A DNA stretch of 7,067 bases from Sporichthyaceae bacterium (GTDB lineage: Bacteria > Actinomycetota > Actinomycetes > JACCYY01). Below the pieces are notes generated by a model that had not been told where the DNA came from, did not search any database, and saw nothing but the letters and a program-made list of their open reading frames with translations. The position numbers and the translations under genes are program-made. Below, in pieces: positions 5,915 through 7,067 of the stretch (position 1 is its first letter; each line of letters begins with the position of its first letter). Location: assembly GCA_013696235.1 (NCBI GenBank), contig JACCYY010000085.1, positions 1-7,067 on the forward strand, in the 5' to 3' direction.

Positions 5915-6820
5915 ATGGCGCGGACCAGGAGCCTGGCCGGCCCGCTCGTGCGTACGGCGGCGATCGGTGCCACCGTCGCGAGCCTCGCCCTCGGTGCGCT
6001 TGCCGCCACCACGCTGCTCGACGTCGGTGGCGACGACCGGCAGATCGTCGCGGCCGGCCAGGACGGCGTCACGGTCGCCGAGCCGCAGCACCAGGGCGTG
6101 TCCACCGTGCCGACTGGTGCGGTCGCGGCACCGGCGCCGCTCGCGCCGGAAGCGGTCGTGACGCCCGGGCGCAATCCCCCGCTGATGGCGATCGGCGCGT
6201 CCAGCGAGATGGTTCGCGAGCTGCAGGTACGCCTGGGGCATCTCGACTATTTCGGGGCGACCGTCACCGGCTACTTCGGCAATGTCACCAAGGCCGCCGT
6301 CTCCTCGTACCAGGAGGCCAACGGCGCCCAGGTGACCGGCGAGCTGTACCCGGACCTGTGGGCCGTCCTGCAGTCGGAGACGCCGACCCCGACCGACGAG
6401 GAGCTCTACCCGCCACCGCCGGAGGTCGAGCCGCCGGTCGTCGACCCCGGAACGCTCGACGCCCGGTGCATGACCGGCCGCGCCCTGTGCGTCGACAAGT
6501 CCGACAGCGCGCTGCGCTGGGTCGTCAACGGTCGGGTAGTCATGGAGATGGACGCCCGGTTCGGCAGCTCTGAGTTCCCGACCCGCGAGGGGCAGTTCAA
6601 CGTCTACTGGAAGAGCCGCGACCACGTGTCGTCGCTCTACGAGTCCGAGATGCCCTACGCGATGTTCTTCTCCGGCGGCCAGGCGGTGCACTACTCGGGT
6701 GACTTCGCCGCGGTCGGGTACGACGGCGCGTCCCACGGCTGCGTGAACATCCGAGACCGGGACGGGATCGCGTGGCTGTTCGACCAGGTGAACGTCGGAG
6801 ACCGGGTGGTCGTCTACTAG
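5915..6820 (+). CDS. Exported L,D-transpeptidase with peptidoglycan-binding domain
   Basis: Forms 3-3 cross-links between peptidoglycan stem peptides, or attaches acceptors to them, outside the membrane. It has 301 aa. An N-terminal signal peptide or signal anchor has Arg at 3, 5 and 13 and a hydrophobic stretch at about 15-35, with ALA at 28-30 as a possible cleavage site. An Ala/Pro-rich spacer runs to about 90. A PG_binding_1-like helical domain (about 94-152, SSEMVRELQVRLGHLDYFG ... VTKAAVSSYQ) comes next, then a Pro/Glu linker (157-178). The C-terminal YkuD catalytic domain (about 182-301) has H259 in AVHYSGDF and the SHGCVN motif at 273-278, with catalytic Cys276. C185 and C192 flank an 'ARCMTGRALCVD' turn and could form a disulfide outside the cell. 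The ATG is supported by GAGGAG 5 nt upstream. It is transcribed away from the mshA cluster and convergent with the DUF2516 gene. Mycobacteria also have an L,D-transpeptidase gene (lprQ, Rv0483) near mshA, recalled from memory. Confidence 0.95.
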   Translation: MARTRSLAGPLVRTAAIGATVASLALGALAATTLLDVGGDDRQIVAAGQDGVTVAEPQHQGVSTVPTGAVAAPAPLAPEAVVTPGRNPPLMAIGASSEMVRELQVRLGHLDYFGATVTGYFGNVTKAAVSSYQEANGAQVTGELYPDLWAVLQSETPTPTDEELYPPPPEVEPPVVDPGTLDARCMTGRALCVDKSDSALRWVVNGRVVMEMDARFGSSEFPTREGQFNVYWKSRDHVSSLYESEMPYAMFFSGGQAVHYSGDFAAVGYDGASHGCVNIRDRDGIAWLFDQVNVGDRVVVY

Positions 6821-6836
6821 GGCTGAGCCGTGCGGA

Positions 6837-6858
6837 GGCCGGCTACCACTGCCCGGCC
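6837..6858. terminator. Weak candidate bidirectional terminator stem between convergent genes
   Basis: GGCCGG (6837-6842) and CCGGCC (6853-6858) can form a 6-bp G/C stem with a 10-nt loop, straddling the end of the DUF2516 gene and 16 nt after the transpeptidase stop. No U-tract follows. Position between convergent genes is the main support, and stems this short are frequent at this base composition. Confidence 0.25.
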
Positions 6859-7067
6859 GGGCCGTTGCGGCGATCGGGTCGACCGATCTCCCGGACCGCG
6901 GGCCGCACGTCGACGAGATAGACGATCGCCGCGATCAGTGCGGCGATGTTCAGCAGGTTCACCGTTCCCGGCAGCACGAGCCCGACCACGACACCGAGGC
7001 TCAGGATGATCATCCAGGCGGTCTTCGTGAGCTTGCCGGCTGCCTCGAACGCCTGAGGCGGACGCCG
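6843..7067 (-). CDS. DUF2516 family membrane protein (5' end cut by window edge)
   Basis: The last 74 codons and the TAG stop are present, and the start lies beyond the right edge. The sequence reads RRPPQAFEAAGKLTKTAW, then two hydrophobic segments, WMIILSLGVVVGLVLPG (about 18-34 of this fragment) and LLNIAALIAAIVYLVDV (about 38-54). It ends with the motif YLVDVRPAVREIG and a basic, polar tail GRPDRRNGPAGQW. The pattern AAGKLTK-W, two helices and YLxDVRPAxRE is that of the actinobacterial DUF2516 family of small membrane proteins, of unknown function. Family members are usually about 100 aa with one more N-terminal helix, so the start is probably a few dozen codons away. It is convergent with the transpeptidase gene (22-bp gap). 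Rv0476 in the M. tuberculosis mshA neighbourhood appears to be the same family (recalled, not checked). Confidence 0.85.
   Translation of the reverse strand, partial: RRPPQAFEAAGKLTKTAWMIILSLGVVVGLVLPGTVNLLNIAALIAAIVYLVDVRPAVREIGRPDRRNGPAGQW

Noticed and set aside
4964..6736. 590-codon minus-strand open frame across the mshA leader, the macro-domain gene and the transpeptidase
   Set aside because: It is antisense to the transpeptidase and out of frame with mshA and the macro-domain gene, with low-complexity Arg/Ser/Pro-rich content and no domain.

Overview
This is a very GC-rich chromosomal window from an actinobacterium. The main evidence is mshA, the committed glycosyltransferase of mycothiol synthesis, a thiol made only by Actinobacteria. 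Codon use is strongly G/C-ending and several starts look leaderless. The gene set recalls the Mycobacterium tuberculosis Rv0476-Rv0489 neighbourhood (DUF2516 membrane protein, an L,D-transpeptidase, mshA, a YbjN-like protein, gpm1). That comparison is from memory. Unlike M. tuberculosis, this window carries a complete lon gene. A nocardioform or propionibacterial relative is plausible, but the genus cannot be fixed from this sequence.

Layout, left to right: gpmA (minus, 3' end cut by the window edge); a 90-bp gap with a perfect 11-bp inverted repeat; lon (minus); a YbjN-domain gene (minus); mshA (minus, overlapping the YbjN gene by ATGA); a 177-bp leader region; a macro-domain gene (minus); a 116-bp divergent region; an exported L,D-transpeptidase (plus); and the 3' part of a DUF2516 membrane-protein gene (minus, 5' end cut by the window edge). 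No mobile element, tRNA, rRNA or CRISPR array is visible. No stretch over 300 bp lacks a gene.

The most interesting signal is regulatory. Both mshA and lon are preceded by matches to the promoter consensus of the thiol-oxidative-stress ECF sigma factor (SigR of Streptomyces, SigH of mycobacteria): GGAAC-N18-GTT before mshA and GGAAT-N19-GTT before lon. The lon promoter would place the transcription start at about the ATG, which agrees with the absence of a Shine-Dalgarno sequence. The inferred picture is a compact disulfide-stress module: MshA makes the mycothiol precursor that restores thiol balance, Lon removes damaged proteins, and the uncharacterised YbjN protein is translationally coupled to MshA. 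gpmA downstream seems to be insulated by the inverted repeat and to have its own leaderless start. The right-hand genes concern cell-wall cross-linking and ADP-ribose metabolism and show no clear link to the thiol module.
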